A stretch of 64,000 nucleotides of DNA from Marinobacterium ramblicola. Its GTDB lineage: Bacteria; Pseudomonadota; Gammaproteobacteria; Pseudomonadales; Balneatricaceae. Under the pieces are notes generated by a model that saw only the letters and a list, made by a program, of their open reading frames with translations, was not told where the DNA came from and did no database searches. Below, one piece after another: positions 19,216 to 27,508 of this stretch. A program made the translations under genes and the position numbers. The DNA lies in NCBI RefSeq assembly GCF_019084545.1, contig NZ_JAHREP010000010.1, positions 1 to 64,000 of the forward strand. The letters run 5' to 3'. The number at the start of each line of letters is the position of its first letter. Position 1 is the stretch's first letter.

Positions 19216-21012
19216 ATGCCGGAATACAAGGCACCCCAACGCGATATTCAGTTCGTGCTCAATGATCTGCTGCAGATGGAGCAGCACTACCAGTCGCTGC
19301 CTGGCTGCGAAGACGCCACACCGGATATGGTCGGCGCCATCGTCGAAGAGGGCGCCCGCTTTGCCGAGCGGGTACTGTCGCCGCTGAACCGCGTCGGCGA
19401 CGAGCAGGGCTGCAGCTTCAAGGATGGCGAAGTCACCACACCGGAAGGGTTCCGCGAAGCCTACCAGCAGTTCGTCGAGGGCGGCTGGCCGTCACTGTCG
19501 CACAGCCCTGAGTTCGGCGGCCAGGGCCTGCCGGAATCGATCGGCATCATCATCAACGAGATGGTCGGCAGCGCCAACTGGTCCTGGGCGATGTACCCTG
19601 GCCTCAGCCACGGCGCCATGAACACACTGGAAGCACACGGCACCGACGAGCAGAAACAGACCTACCTGACCAAGCTGGTCTCCGGCGAGTGGACCGGCAC
19701 CATGTGCCTGACCGAGCCGCACTGCGGTACCGACCTGGGACTGCTGCGTACCAAGGCCGAACCCAATGCGGACGGCAGTTATGCGATCAGCGGCACCAAG
19801 ATCTTCATCTCCGCCGGCGAGCATGACATGGCCGACAATATCGTGCACATCGTGCTGGCCCGTTTGCCGGAGGCCCCGGCCGGGGTGAAGGGGATCTCGC
19901 TGTTTATCGTGCCCAAGTTCATCCCCACCGCCGCCGGCGATGCGGGCGAGCGCAACGCGGTTGCCTGCGGCTCCATCGAGCATAAGATGGGGATCCACGG
20001 CAACTCCACCTGCGTGATGAACTTTGACGGCGCCACCGGATACCTGATCGGCCCGCCGAACAAGGGGCTGAACTGCATGTTCACCTTCATGAACACCGCC
20101 CGCTTGGGCACCGCGCTACAGGGGCTTGCGCATGCCGAGTGGGGCTTCCAGAACTCGCTGAGCTACGCCCGCGAGCGCCTGCAGATGCGGGCGCTGAACG
20201 GCCCGGCGGCACCGGACAAGCCCGCCGACCCGATCATCGTGCACCCGGAGGTGCGCAAGATGCTGCTGACGCAGAAGGCGATAGCCGAAGGCGGCCGCGC
20301 GCTGATCTACCACTGCGCCCAACTGGTGGATAAGACCAAACTGGCCAGCGATGAAGAGAAGGTACAGGCCGATACCCAACTCGCCCTGCTGACCCCGATC
20401 GCCAAGGCGTTCCTGACCGAACTCGGTTTCGAGTCCGCCAACCACGCGCTGCAGATCTACGGCGGCCACGGCTATATCAGCGAGTGGGGCATGGAGCAGA
20501 ACGTGCGCGACAGCCGTATCTCCATGCTCTACGAGGGCACCACCCAGATCCAGGCGCTGGATCTGCTCGGCCGCAAGGTGCTGATGAGCGAAGGCAAAAC
20601 GCTGATGGCGTTCACCAAGGTAATTCACAAGTTCTGCCAGGCCGCAGCCGAAGAGCCGAAGATGCGCGCCTTTGTTGGCCCGCTGGAGAAGCACAACAAA
20701 GAGTGGGGCGAGCTGACCCAGCAACTGGGCATGAAGGCGATGATGAACCGCGACGAGGTGGGCGCCGCCTCGGTGGACTACCTGATGTACTCCGGCTATG
20801 TCACCCTCGCCTACTTCTGGGCCCGCATGGCACAGGTGGCGCAGCATAAACTGGCCGAAGGCAGTGGCGATGCGGCGTTCTACCGCGCCAAGCTGACCAC
20901 CGCCCGCTTCTACTTCGAGCGAATCCTGCCGCGCACTCGCTCGCTGGTGGAGACGATGCTGTCGGGCTCCGATAACCTGATGGCATTGAGCGAGGAGCAC
21001 TTCGCCTTCTAA
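19216..21012 (+). CDS. Acyl-CoA dehydrogenase with extra C-terminal domain
   Basis: 598 residues: the short N-terminal AcylCoA_DH_N motif (MPEYKAPQRD-FVLNDLL), the three canonical acyl-CoA dehydrogenase domains, and a ~130-residue C-terminal extension. FAD/substrate motifs MCLTEPHCGTDLGLL (163-177) and catalytic Glu440 in LYEGTTQIQALDL are intact. Members of this ~600-residue group oxidise various acyl-CoAs; DmdC of DMSP demethylation also belongs here, but no DmdA is present. First gene of an operon with an acyl-CoA ligase and an enoyl-CoA hydratase. GAGGGACGAG precedes the ATG. Confidence 0.93.
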   Translation: MPEYKAPQRDIQFVLNDLLQMEQHYQSLPGCEDATPDMVGAIVEEGARFAERVLSPLNRVGDEQGCSFKDGEVTTPEGFREAYQQFVEGGWPSLSHSPEFGGQGLPESIGIIINEMVGSANWSWAMYPGLSHGAMNTLEAHGTDEQKQTYLTKLVSGEWTGTMCLTEPHCGTDLGLLRTKAEPNADGSYAISGTKIFISAGEHDMADNIVHIVLARLPEAPAGVKGISLFIVPKFIPTAAGDAGERNAVACGSIEHKMGIHGNSTCVMNFDGATGYLIGPPNKGLNCMFTFMNTARLGTALQGLAHAEWGFQNSLSYARERLQMRALNGPAAPDKPADPIIVHPEVRKMLLTQKAIAEGGRALIYHCAQLVDKTKLASDEEKVQADTQLALLTPIAKAFLTELGFESANHALQIYGGHGYISEWGMEQNVRDSRISMLYEGTTQIQALDLLGRKVLMSEGKTLMAFTKVIHKFCQAAAEEPKMRAFVGPLEKHNKEWGELTQQLGMKAMMNRDEVGAASVDYLMYSGYVTLAYFWARMAQVAQHKLAEGSGDAAFYRAKLTTARFYFERILPRTRSLVETMLSGSDNLMALSEEHFAF

Positions 21013-21098
21013 GTGCCACTTGCCGACGGCGTCTCCCTGCCAGGGTACGCCGTCACTACCATCTCTGACAGACCGAATAACAACAAATCAGGTAGACG

Positions 21099-22805
21099 AT
21101 GGACAATCCAATCAGTACCGGCCAAAGCATTCCGGCGGAACTCAATTCGGATGGCTACCGCAACATCCCCGAGTTTCTCGCCAGCTGCTGCCGTCGTTAC
21201 AGCGATAAGCCAGCCTTCACCAGCTTCGGTCGTACTCTCAGTTACCGTGAGCTGGACCACCTCTCCGCTGCCTTTGCCTGCTATCTGCAGCGCGAAACCG
21301 ACCTCCAGCCAGGTGATCGCATCGCCATTCAACTGCCCAACCTGATCCAGTATCCGGTAGTGGTATTCGGCGCCTTGCGCGCAGGGTTGGTGATCGTCAA
21401 CACCAACCCGCTCTACACCCCGGCCGAGATGGAGCACCAGTTCCGCGACAGCGGCGCCAAAGCCCTGGTGATCCACAAATCGATGGCGCACAAGGCGCAG
21501 CAGATCCTCGCCGAGACCGACATTGACCAGGTGTTCCTGACCCAGGTCGGCGATCTGCACGGCTTTGTCAAGCGCCACCTGATCAACGCCGCAGTAAAAT
21601 ATGTCAAGAAGATGGAGCCCCGCTTCGACCTGCCCGGTGCCATCAGCCTGCGCAGCGCGCTGCTGAAGCATATCAATACCATACCGACCCCGGTTGAGCG
21701 GTTACCATCGGATCTGGCCGCACTGCAGTACACCGGTGGCACCACCGGCGTGTCCAAGGGCGCCATGCTGACTCACGCCAACCTGCTCGCCAATATGCAG
21801 CAGGCACTGCGGGTGATTCAGCCGGTGGGCGATGATTGGGCCGATACAGTGATCGCGCCGCTGCCGCTCTACCACATCTACGCATTCACCGTCGCCCAGG
21901 TGGTCCTCGCCAGCGGTGGCCACAGCATACTGATCCCCGACCCGCGGGATATCAACGGCTTCGTCAAGGCGCTCAGGAACTGGCGTACCACCGCCTTCAT
22001 GGGGCTGAACACCCTGTTTATTGCGCTGTGCAATAACGCGGCGTTCCGTAGCCTGGATTTCAGTGCTCTCAAAATCACCCTGTCCGGCGGTATGGCGCTG
22101 ACCAACGCCGCGTCGAAGCGCTGGCAGGAGGTCACCGGCTGCACCATCTGCGAAGCCTATGGCCTGACCGAAACCTCACCGGCGGTGGCGATCAACCCGC
22201 CCCGGGCGATCCGTGGCGGCACCATCGGCCTGCCGGTCCCCTTTACCGAGATCAGTATCCGAGGTACGGCCGGCGAGCTCCTGAGCGATGGCGAGGCCGG
22301 CGAGCTATGTATCAAGGGGCCGCAGGTGATGGCCGGTTACTGGCAGCGCGAAGACGCCACTCGCGAGATCTTCACCGACGACGGTTACCTGAAAACCGGC
22401 GACATCGCCGTGCGCGATACCGACGGCTACCTGCGCATCGTCGACCGCTCCAAGGATATGATCATCGTCTCCGGCTTCAACGTCTATCCCAACGAGATCG
22501 AGGATGTGGTCACCTCGCATCCCGGCGTGGTCGAGTGTGCGGCGATCGGCATCCCCGATCCGACCTGCGGCGAGGTGGTTAAACTGGTGGTGGTTAAATC
22601 TGACGACTTGCTGGATGTGGAAACGATTCGTAACTGGTGCCGCGAGCGGCTAACCCGCTACAAGGTGCCCAAGGTGATCGAATTCGCCGACGAGCTGCCC
22701 AAAACCAATGTGGGCAAGGTGTTGCGCCGGGCACTGAAAACCGGCTGTCCGCTGACCGATAGCCAGGTCATCGACCGCAAGGAGGCCGCCAATGCCGTTG
22801 ACTAA
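21099..22805 (+). CDS. fadD: Long-chain fatty-acid-CoA ligase
   Basis: 568 residues, FadD length. AMP-binding P-loop YTGGTTGVSKGAML (211-224), YGLTETSP, the YLKTGDIA hinge Asp and the C-terminal catalytic Lys in TNVGKVLRR are all present. It activates fatty acids to acyl-CoA at the inner membrane face. It overlaps the following gene by 14 bp, with GGAGG for that gene embedded in its own 3' end, indicating translational coupling. Confidence 0.92.
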   Translation: MDNPISTGQSIPAELNSDGYRNIPEFLASCCRRYSDKPAFTSFGRTLSYRELDHLSAAFACYLQRETDLQPGDRIAIQLPNLIQYPVVVFGALRAGLVIVNTNPLYTPAEMEHQFRDSGAKALVIHKSMAHKAQQILAETDIDQVFLTQVGDLHGFVKRHLINAAVKYVKKMEPRFDLPGAISLRSALLKHINTIPTPVERLPSDLAALQYTGGTTGVSKGAMLTHANLLANMQQALRVIQPVGDDWADTVIAPLPLYHIYAFTVAQVVLASGGHSILIPDPRDINGFVKALRNWRTTAFMGLNTLFIALCNNAAFRSLDFSALKITLSGGMALTNAASKRWQEVTGCTICEAYGLTETSPAVAINPPRAIRGGTIGLPVPFTEISIRGTAGELLSDGEAGELCIKGPQVMAGYWQREDATREIFTDDGYLKTGDIAVRDTDGYLRIVDRSKDMIIVSGFNVYPNEIEDVVTSHPGVVECAAIGIPDPTCGEVVKLVVVKSDDLLDVETIRNWCRERLTRYKVPKVIEFADELPKTNVGKVLRRALKTGCPLTDSQVIDRKEAANAVD

Positions 22806-23361
22806 ACCGGTACGCCGACGCCATATCCACACCCGAGCGGTGCAGTGCCTCGGCTTCGAACGCGAGGATGGGCTGTGGGATATCGAGGCGCGGATGACCG
22901 ACACCAAGACCCGCGATGTGGACAATGAGTATCGCGCAAGTGGTTACGTCAGCGCAGGCGAGCCGTTCCACGATATGTGGATGCGGCTGACACTGGACCA
23001 CCGGCTGACGATTCACCGGGTGGAAGCCAGCATCGACGCCTCGCCCTTCCCCAACTGTCCCGGTATCGCCGACGCCTTTCGTCAACTCGAAGGCACCCGC
23101 ATCGGGCCGGGTTGGAACCGACAGGTCAGAGATCTGCTCGGCGGCGTCAAGGGCTGCACCCACCTCAACGAACTGCTGATCCCGCTGGCCACCACCGCGA
23201 TACAGACGCTCTGGCCCAGCGATCGCGACGACCTCGTTGAGCAGGCCTCCTCCGTCTTGCTCAACAGCTGCCACGGCTGGTCACAGAGCGGCGAGGTGAT
23301 CCGCAAACATATCCCGCATCTCTATATCCCCGATAAGGAAGAGACAGTAGAAGGAAACTGA
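22792..23361 (+). CDS. DUF2889 family protein
   Basis: 189 residues. The family features RRRHIHTRAVQCLGFEREDGLWDIEARM near the N-terminus and the C-H-x-N/GC-H-type motif around GGVKGCTHLNELL are visible; His, Cys and Asp residues there could bind a metal. Function is not known. It starts inside the end of fadD and is followed 4 bp later by a flavin oxidoreductase, so it clearly belongs to this aliphatic-acid operon. DUF2889 genes are often found beside acyl-CoA genes. Confidence 0.88.
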   Translation: MPLTKPVRRRHIHTRAVQCLGFEREDGLWDIEARMTDTKTRDVDNEYRASGYVSAGEPFHDMWMRLTLDHRLTIHRVEASIDASPFPNCPGIADAFRQLEGTRIGPGWNRQVRDLLGGVKGCTHLNELLIPLATTAIQTLWPSDRDDLVEQASSVLLNSCHGWSQSGEVIRKHIPHLYIPDKEETVEGN

Positions 23362-23365
23362 TTCG

Positions 23366-24313
23366 ATGAGCATCCCCGACAACTATCTGGGCCGACTGAA
23401 ACTGCCCCTCGTGGCCGCCCCCATGTTCCTGGTCTCCGGCCCCGAGCTGGTGATCGAGACCTGCAAGGCCGGTGTTATCGGCACCTTTCCCGCGCTGAAC
23501 GAGCGCACCAGCGAAGGGTTCGAGCAGTGGCTTAACAGCATAGAGGAGGCTTTGGCGGAAGCGGAAAACCCAGCCCCGTTCGGCGTCAACCTGATCGTAC
23601 ACCAGAGCAATCCGCGTCTGCGCCAGGATCTGGAGCTGATCGTCAAACACCGGGTACCGCTGGTGATCACCTCCCTCGGTGCCGTGCGCGAAGTGGTCGA
23701 CGCGGTACACAGCTACGGTGGCCTGGTGTTCCACGACGTCACCAATATCCGCCACGCCCGCAAGGCCGCCGAGGCCGACGTCGACGGCCTGATCGCCGTC
23801 TGCGCCGGGGCCGGCGGCCATGCCGGCACGCTAAGCCCGTTCGCACTGATCGGCGAGATCCGCCAGTTCTTCACCGGTACGCTGTTGCTATCCGGCTGCA
23901 TCTCCAGCGGTCGCGATATCGCCACCGCACGCATGCTCGGCGCCGATCTGGCCTACGCCGGCACCCGCTTCATCAATACCCATGAAAGCCGGGCCGACGC
24001 CGCTTACAAACAGATGATCACCGACTGTGCCGCCTCCGATATTGTCTACACGCCGAAGGTCTCCGGCGTCCCCGCCAACTTCATGCAACCAAGTCTTGCC
24101 AAGGCGGGACTGGACAGCGACAGCACCGGGCCGACGCAGCTCAATATGGACCAGGACGAAGCCAAGGCGTGGAAAAACATCTGGTCCGCCGGCCAGGGGG
24201 TGGGCGCGATCCACGACCAGCCACCCGTCGCCGAATTGGTCCAGAGGATGCGGCACGAGTTCAATGATGCGGTGAACCAGTTCAACCGTGATAACACCCG
24301 ATTTATGGAGTGA
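23366..24313 (+). CDS. Nitronate monooxygenase-like flavin oxidoreductase
   Basis: 315-residue FMN TIM-barrel of the NMO/2-nitropropane dioxygenase family. PMFLVSGPELVIETCKAGVIGTFPALNER is the typical first strand-helix segment, and VCAGAGGHAG plus GCISSGRDIATARMLGADLAYAGTRF form the phosphate-binding site. Many relatives inside fatty-acid operons are misnamed and may be enoyl reductases or quinone reductases, so nitronate oxidation is only a family guess. Translationally coupled with DUF2889 and the next gene. Confidence 0.88.
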   Translation: MSIPDNYLGRLKLPLVAAPMFLVSGPELVIETCKAGVIGTFPALNERTSEGFEQWLNSIEEALAEAENPAPFGVNLIVHQSNPRLRQDLELIVKHRVPLVITSLGAVREVVDAVHSYGGLVFHDVTNIRHARKAAEADVDGLIAVCAGAGGHAGTLSPFALIGEIRQFFTGTLLLSGCISSGRDIATARMLGADLAYAGTRFINTHESRADAAYKQMITDCAASDIVYTPKVSGVPANFMQPSLAKAGLDSDSTGPTQLNMDQDEAKAWKNIWSAGQGVGAIHDQPPVAELVQRMRHEFNDAVNQFNRDNTRFME

Positions 24314-24315
24314 AT

Positions 24316-25059
24316 ATGAGCGTCGAACGGATCGAACACCCCCTGGGCATCGTCGAACTGCGACTGAGCCGTCCGGAGAAGAAAAACGCCCTGACCCAGG
24401 CGATGTATGGCCAGCTGGTCGAGCTGTTGAGTGCCGCCGCCGAGGATAGCGACACCCACGTAGTGCTGCTCAGCGGCGCAGGTGAAGCGTTCTGCGCCGG
24501 CAACGATATCGCCGACTTCCTCAATGGCGCATCAGACCCAACCCAGCTGCAGATCATCGTCCAGTTCCTGCACACGCTGGTCGATTTCCCCAAGCCGCTC
24601 CTGGCCGCGGTACAGGGTGACGCCGTCGGTATCGGCACCACCCTGCTGCTGCACTGCGACCTGGTGGTCGCTGCCGATAGCCTGAAGTGCCAGATGCCCT
24701 TTGTCCGTCTCGGCCTTGTACCAGAAGGCGGCAGCAGCCTGCTGATCACCCAGCGCCTTGGCCAGCGTCAGGCGTTCGAGCTGCTGATCGAGGGTCGCCC
24801 CTTCGGCGCCGAACAAGCGATGCAGGTAGGTCTGGCAAATCAGATCGTCGCCACTGCGGAACTCGCCACCGCGGCATTGGCCCGCGCCACTGCAATAGCC
24901 ACACTGCCACCGGAAGCGGTCAGACTGAGCAAACGGCTATTGAAGGAAAAGCAGCGAGAGGAACTGCACAGGGTGATCGACACCGAAGCTACCCTGTTCG
25001 CGAAGAGGCTCAGTTCGGCTGAGGCTCAGGCCGCGTTTAAGGCATTTCTGCAAGGCTAA
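24316..25059 (+). CDS. Enoyl-CoA hydratase/isomerase family protein
   Basis: 247 residues from ATG 24316 (GGAGTG just upstream; an in-frame GTG at 24310 is less likely). Crotonase fold with oxyanion-hole segments AFCAGNDIADF and AVQGDAVGIGTTLLLHCD. The position of the first hydratase Glu has GTTL rather than the usual GGGXE, while the second acidic position survives in LVPEGGSS. It may therefore be an isomerase or a divergent hydratase. Last gene of the operon. Confidence 0.9.
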   Translation: MSVERIEHPLGIVELRLSRPEKKNALTQAMYGQLVELLSAAAEDSDTHVVLLSGAGEAFCAGNDIADFLNGASDPTQLQIIVQFLHTLVDFPKPLLAAVQGDAVGIGTTLLLHCDLVVAADSLKCQMPFVRLGLVPEGGSSLLITQRLGQRQAFELLIEGRPFGAEQAMQVGLANQIVATAELATAALARATAIATLPPEAVRLSKRLLKEKQREELHRVIDTEATLFAKRLSSAEAQAAFKAFLQG

Positions 25060-25079
25060 TCTGCACGGCCCGATCCGAT

Positions 25080-25559
25080 CTATGCGGAAAGGGCCGTCAG
25101 CAGCACGTATCCGGTCATAATAAGCACTGGCAGCGAGCTGAAGGTCCAAAAAGTCGCACGGATATCGTGAATCTGTGCCGTCACGTAGGCGCAAAAGTGC
25201 GCCATCCTGGCCACCACGTAGGTCCACATCAATACCTGCGCCAGCCATAATGGCGGGCCCGTCAGTACAAACAGGAAGCCCGCAGCCAGATATCCCGGAA
25301 TACTCTCCAGATCATTCAAATTCAGACGTCGCGACCGTTCGACATATTCATTTACTTCGAGTTGACCGGGCACCGGATTGGGATTGAGCGAGGTCTTCTT
25401 CGTATCTTCCGGGCTGCGAAAGCCACTGCGGACTTTCATCATTCGATAGACAGTCATCCAGGGCTGCAGCATCAGTTTCAAAATCGCGATAGCCGCCGTG
25501 ATCAGATAGGTGACAAGAACCGGGTTATCCATGCTCAGTATCGAGGGCTCGACAGGCAT
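25080..25559 (-). CDS. MAPEG family membrane protein
   Basis: 159 residues from ATG 25559, with GGAGGA 7 bp upstream; the longer start at 25574 would overlap that site. Four hydrophobic helices and the MAPEG pattern (RGFRSPEDT region, then RSRRLNLNDLESIPGYLAAGFLF with the conserved E-N/D-hinge). MAPEG proteins include microsomal glutathione transferases; most bacterial members are uncharacterised. It converges on the enoyl-CoA hydratase gene. Confidence 0.87.
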   Translation of the reverse strand: MPVEPSILSMDNPVLVTYLITAAIAILKLMLQPWMTVYRMMKVRSGFRSPEDTKKTSLNPNPVPGQLEVNEYVERSRRLNLNDLESIPGYLAAGFLFVLTGPPLWLAQVLMWTYVVARMAHFCAYVTAQIHDIRATFWTFSSLPVLIMTGYVLLTALSA

Positions 25560-25648
25560 CGTATCGTCCTCCAAAGATAGTGTCGGCGTAAATCGACCTT
25601 GTTGGTATAGGTAATGACCGTTGTGCGGTCAATTTCGGTCGGGGTGCA

Positions 25649-25670
25649 GACCCCGTTACGGGTCTTTTTT
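25649..25670 (+). terminator. Hairpin with T-run between minus-strand genes
   Basis: GACCC (25649-25653) and GGGTC (25660-25664) flank a short loop and are followed by six T on the plus strand. No plus-strand gene ends nearby, so it may terminate read-through from the fatty-acid operon or be a stray structure. Confidence 0.45.
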
Positions 25671-25674
25671 CCAA

Positions 25675-26160
25675 TCAGATAAGCAGGCGTACAAGCCAAG
25701 CCGCTATATAGAGGCCGAGGCCAAACACGCCGTGGTTGATCAGGCTCTGAACTCTAGCCGCGCCCGGACGCGGCGTGCGAGATGCCGCGATACCCGCCCC
25801 CATTCCGGGTTGCATCAGGAGGAACGGCGCCAGCACCGTCCCGATACCGACCATGAGTGCCGGTACAAGGGTGGGTTGCCGTAGCCATTCGACGCCGCAT
25901 AGCCCGATTAACAACGTTGCGAAAGCGATGCCTATTAGATAGTGCATGCTCCAGCCGAGAGCCCCTTCGCCGCATATCGGCTCCGAAGCCGCGATGGCTT
26001 CGTGGCGAAAACGCCCAAACCGCATATGGCCAATCCAGCGCCCCACCAATCGATAGTTGGGCAAGGCGATGCCAAAAAATGACCGCCGGGCAACGGCCCA
26101 CAGATCCATGATCGCGGTAGCACCGACACCGACCGCCAGCGTATGCAACAGGGTGTTCAT
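25675..26160 (-). CDS. DUF2938 family membrane protein
   Basis: 161 residues with four hydrophobic segments. The DUF2938 pattern is visible: TAIMDLWA near the N-terminus, a GRWIGHM/RGEF-like segment, GWSMHYLIGIAFA and a C-terminal LINHGVFGLGLYIAAWL. Function is unknown. AGGACT lies before ATG. Head-to-head with a MerR-type regulator across a gap containing a SoxR-box-like palindrome, so it is the probable regulatory target. Confidence 0.86.
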   Translation of the reverse strand: MNTLLHTLAVGVGATAIMDLWAVARRSFFGIALPNYRLVGRWIGHMRFGRFRHEAIAASEPICGEGALGWSMHYLIGIAFATLLIGLCGVEWLRQPTLVPALMVGIGTVLAPFLLMQPGMGAGIAASRTPRPGAARVQSLINHGVFGLGLYIAAWLVRLLI

Positions 26161-26208
26161 TTAGTCCTCCAGTGATTGTTCAAACTACGACTGGATGCTA
26201 GCCTACAA

Positions 26209-26226
26209 CTTCAAGTCAGCTTGAGG
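26209..26226. promoter_or_regulatory. MerR/SoxR-box-like operator
   Basis: CTTCAAGTCAGCTTGAGG is an 18-bp near-palindrome very close to the known SoxR box CCTCAAGTTAACTTGAGG. It lies 12 bp upstream of the merR start and about 50 bp from the divergent DUF2938 gene. MerR-family proteins typically bind such sites inside a promoter with an over-long spacer. Confidence 0.7.
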
Positions 26227-26238
26227 TCAAACAAGTTT

Positions 26239-26682
26239 ATGGATATTGCTGAAGTCGCCAAACGATCCGGTATACCGGCCTCGACACTGCGTTTCTACGA
26301 GGAGAAGGGGTTAATCAGATCCGTTGGCAGAAGCGGTTTACGCAGGGTCTTCAATAGCAACGTCCTGGAGCGACTGGCGCTGATAGCCCTTGGCCGCGCC
26401 GCAGGTTTTTCTCTTGATGAAATGGCTCAAATGCTGGGCGCAGACGGGCGTCCCGAGATAGATCGCCAGCTACTGCTGGACAAGGCGGAGCAGATTGACC
26501 AGACCATACGCCAGCTGACCTCGATGCGCGATGGCCTGCGCCATGCGGCGGTCTGCTCCGCGCCCAGTCATATGGAGTGTCCCAAGTTCCGCCGACTGTT
26601 GGGTTTAGCCTCCAGAGGGGCCATAAGTGGAGGGATAACCAAGAGAACATCTCGAGCGCAACGTACGAGTAAAGCGGGCTAA
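26239..26682 (+). CDS. MerR-family transcriptional regulator
   Basis: 147 residues from ATG 26239, where the MerR HTH begins; upstream in-frame codons only offer a TTG. The winged HTH (1-70) reads MDIAEVAKRSGIPASTLRFYEEKGLI, followed by a coiled-coil dimerisation helix and a C-terminal region with only two Cys (VCSAPSHMECPKF). The spacing does not match the SoxR [2Fe-2S] four-Cys motif, so despite the SoxR-like operator it is not SoxR itself. Probably controls the divergent DUF2938 gene and itself. Confidence 0.88.
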   Translation: MDIAEVAKRSGIPASTLRFYEEKGLIRSVGRSGLRRVFNSNVLERLALIALGRAAGFSLDEMAQMLGADGRPEIDRQLLLDKAEQIDQTIRQLTSMRDGLRHAAVCSAPSHMECPKFRRLLGLASRGAISGGITKRTSRAQRTSKAG

Positions 26683-26707
26683 GTAGCAGAGCGGGGTACG
26701 TCCAATC

Positions 26708-27508
26708 ATGAGACTGAGAATCCTGTCAGATCTGCACATTGAACACTTCCGGCAAGGGCGTTCACTCCCAGAAGCAGCCGCGGATGTGGTGATATTGGCC
26801 GGCGATATCCACTCGGGAAGCAGTGGGATCGAATGGGCAGCCCGGCAATTCCCTGACCAGCCGGTGCTCTATGTGCCGGGCAACCACGAGTACTATGGTT
26901 ACTCCATGCCGGCCCTGCGCGCTGAACTTCAGGCAGAAGCCAAACGTCTGGGTATTCGCCTGCTCGATAACACCAGCGTCGTCATCGACGGTGTGAAGTT
27001 CTTAGGCACTACGCTGTGGACCGATTTCGCCCTCTACGCCGACAGTGCTGATGAAAACGCCGAGCTAACGTACGCCAAGGCACTCGCCGTCATGCCGGAT
27101 TTCAGTATCATCGAGCAGCCCGAAGGCTTGGTTTTCACCCCCGAGGAGAGCCAGCGACTGCACCGGGTCGCCATCCGTTGGCTTGAACAGGCGCTATCGG
27201 TTCCGTTTGCCGGACCCAAGGTGGTTATCAGTCACCATGCACCACTTGCGGCCTGTATTCCTCCCCGCTACCAGGGGGATATTCTCTCCCCCGCCTTCGC
27301 CTCGCGACTGTCTCAACTGATGGGGAGGGCGGCGCTTTGGATCCACGGACACGTACATGAGCCGGTCGATCTTGAGTGCCGCGGCACCAGAATTATTGCC
27401 AACCCGGGCGGATATCCGAATGAGTTCGACCCACCCTGCTTCGTCCCCGACCTGGTGGTGGATCTGCCTCGTCCTGGTCAGGCCGAGGCGCTGTGCCGCT
27501 CCAGCTGA
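26708..27508 (+). CDS. Metallophosphoesterase (calcineurin-like)
   Basis: 266 residues with the dimetal phosphoesterase blocks in order: DLHIEH, GDIHSG, GNHEYYG, VVISHHAP and HGHVHEP. All metal-binding residues are present. Substrate unknown. Its last 31 bp overlap the tail of the convergent zinc-finger/TPR gene. Confidence 0.92.
   Translation: MRLRILSDLHIEHFRQGRSLPEAAADVVILAGDIHSGSSGIEWAARQFPDQPVLYVPGNHEYYGYSMPALRAELQAEAKRLGIRLLDNTSVVIDGVKFLGTTLWTDFALYADSADENAELTYAKALAVMPDFSIIEQPEGLVFTPEESQRLHRVAIRWLEQALSVPFAGPKVVISHHAPLAACIPPRYQGDILSPAFASRLSQLMGRAALWIHGHVHEPVDLECRGTRIIANPGGYPNEFDPPCFVPDLVVDLPRPGQAEALCRSS

Noticed and set aside
19216-25059. DMSP demethylation (dmdBCD) operon
   Set aside because: The acyl-CoA dehydrogenase belongs to the DmdC-containing group, but the ligase is of the FadD type and no DmdA is present, so general fatty-acid oxidation is more likely.
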